The translations under genes were made by a program, and so were the position numbers. A stretch of 32,475 nucleotides of DNA from Lentisphaerota bacterium (GTDB lineage: Bacteria > Verrucomicrobiota > Lentisphaeria > Oligosphaerales > Oligosphaeraceae): the NCBI GenBank assembly GCA_012799905.1, contig JAAZKI010000262.1:1-32475 (forward strand). The letters run 5' to 3'. The notes beneath the pieces were generated by a model. The model did not search any database. It had not been told where the DNA came from and saw only the letters and a list, made by a program, of their open reading frames with translations. This document shows positions 31,568 to 32,475 of this stretch, in pieces. Numbering within the stretch: position 1 is the first letter of the stretch; each line of letters opens with the position of its first letter.

Positions 31568-32215
31568 TCACAAAAAGCCGGCCTTCTCCAGCTGCTCCAG
31601 GCTGACTTTCGAGCTGCTTCCTTCTGCCTGGACTTCTAGTCGTCGGAGGACATACCGGCCAATCATGTCAACCTCCAGGTTAACCAAATCGCCGCGACGC
31701 AGATGCGACAGATTCGTATGGGTCCAGGTGTGCGGGATAATGCAGACTCCAAACCGGTCTCGCTCCAGGCGGGCGACAGTCAAAGAAACGCCGTTGACCG
31801 CTATGCTGCCTTTCATAATCACCAGTTCCCGCAAATCGTCCGGCAGGCTCACGACCAGCACCAGGTCATCGCCTTCCTGGCCGATCTGGAGAACCGGCGC
31901 CGTGGCGTCAACATGTCCGCTGACCAGGTGCCCGCCCAAGCGGTCGCCGACCCGCAAGGCGCGCTCCAGGTTCAACGCCGTCCCTGCCTTCGCCCGGCCC
32001 AGATTCGTCCGGCTCAGCGTCTCTTGCAAAGCGTGAAAATGGATAACGTTGCCCTCATGCGCCTCTACCGTCAGACAGGCGCCATTGACTGCCACGCTGT
32101 CGCCGAGCGCTATCTCCGAGGTCGGCAGCTGCGTCCGCACACTCAATTTCGCTGCTTTTCCGGTCACGGCGATTTTGACCAGCGCGCCTACATCTTCAAT
32201 CAATCCCGTAAACAT
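31568..32215 (-). CDS. ribE: Riboflavin synthase, alpha chain
   Basis: Dismutates two 6,7-dimethyl-8-ribityllumazine molecules to riboflavin. It has 215 residues and two similar lumazine-binding halves. The first opens MFTGLIEDVG and contains GDSVAVNGACLTV; the second opens at LGGHLVSGHVDATAPV and contains KGSIAVNGVSLTV. These are the diagnostic internal repeats of the enzyme. The MFTGLIE start at 32215 is the family start, although the frame stays open further upstream through the ribD end. It overlaps ribD by 20 bases, so the two are coupled. The C-terminus ends about where the family does. Confidence 0.96.
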   Translation of the reverse strand: MFTGLIEDVGALVKIAVTGKAAKLSVRTQLPTSEIALGDSVAVNGACLTVEAHEGNVIHFHALQETLSRTNLGRAKAGTALNLERALRVGDRLGGHLVSGHVDATAPVLQIGQEGDDLVLVVSLPDDLRELVIMKGSIAVNGVSLTVARLERDRFGVCIIPHTWTHTNLSHLRRGDLVNLEVDMIGRYVLRRLEVQAEGSSSKVSLEQLEKAGFL

Positions 32216-32475
32216 TGCTGCAATATCCTGTGATGAGAAGGTCCTGTCCAATTCTACGCACTTGCCGGTCTGTGAGTTCAATGGCTTCACTCAAAGCCGA
32301 CGGCGACGCACCGCCCACGACCGGGCGGCTGTCCCGGCCGCCTAGTATCTTCGGGGCGACGAAAAAGGCGATTTTATTGACCACGCCGGCTTGCAGGGCA
32401 GCGGCAGCCAATTCGCCGCCGCCTTCCAGGAGCAGCGCCGTCACCTGGCGTTCCCCCAGGTCGCTAAGGAACTCC
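32196..32475 (-). CDS. ribD: Bifunctional RibD, C-terminal reductase end (cut by window edge)
   Basis: Only the last 92 residues or so are present; the gene continues past the right edge. The visible part belongs to the NADPH-dependent pyrimidine reductase domain: LGERQVTALLLEGGGELAAAAL, then VNKIAFFVAPKILGGRDSRPVVGG, a segment typical of RibD. The preceding deaminase domain, if present, lies outside. It overlaps the start of riboflavin synthase by 20 bases, giving a ribD-ribE order as in many bacterial riboflavin operons. Any FMN riboswitch would be upstream, out of view. Confidence 0.9.
   Translation of the reverse strand, partial: EFLSDLGERQVTALLLEGGGELAAAALQAGVVNKIAFFVAPKILGGRDSRPVVGGASPSALSEAIELTDRQVRRIGQDLLITGYCSNVYGID

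Overview
The window reads as a chromosomal stretch from a Gram-negative-type bacterium of moderately high GC content. It carries LPS-core style genes, an outer-membrane porin and exported proteins with ordinary signal peptides. Many genes lack a strong Shine-Dalgarno, a Gfo/Idh/MocA oxidoreductase and an exported beta-helix protein are present, and intergenic repeats are abundant. Together these suggest the PVC superphylum, with Lentisphaerae most likely. That placement is inference from gene content only. I saw no rRNA, tRNA or CRISPR array.

Layout. 1-7.3 kb is a cell-surface region. It holds a DUF2752 membrane protein, a zinc-ribbon/TM2 protein, two divergent WaaP/Kdo-kinase-like proteins and a WaaG-like glycosyltransferase on the plus strand. 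Convergent to these is an overlapping pair on the minus strand: a polysaccharide pyruvyl transferase and an FrhB-type iron-sulfur protein. 7.4-12.1 kb holds an alginate-export-like porin, a Gfo/Idh/MocA oxidoreductase bracketed by two inverted copies of a composite repeat, a 50-residue membrane protein and an exported EF-hand protein with an internal arginine-rich repeat. 12.2-21 kb is a continuous minus-strand housekeeping run: asd, lepB, an NtrC-type regulator, a flavodoxin-family protein, a glycerophosphodiesterase, lon and an EamA transporter. 21.5-23.5 kb encodes a large exported beta-helix protein that ends at a long bidirectional terminator.

23.8-28.2 kb is an accessory, probably defensive, island. 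It has a BsuBI/PstI-type restriction-modification pair, whose methyltransferase appears frameshifted near its N-terminus, next to a minus-strand HipA-like kinase plus DUF3037 pair. 28.7-32.5 kb returns to metabolism on the minus strand: the end of ribD, riboflavin synthase, nagB, nagA and a thioredoxin-fold protein.

The strongest non-genic signal is a modular dispersed repeat. It combines three perfect or near-perfect palindromes, a TGGACA-type hexamer array, a CGCCCCT-type heptamer array, a conserved tail near GAGTATCAATCGGTGACC, and an end sequence near GGTTAATGTGCGAA..TTGTGAT. Full or partial copies lie near 0.26, 0.8, 7.35, 8.9, 10.6, 21.2, 28.4 and 31.4 kb. They occupy most of the longer gaps between genes.
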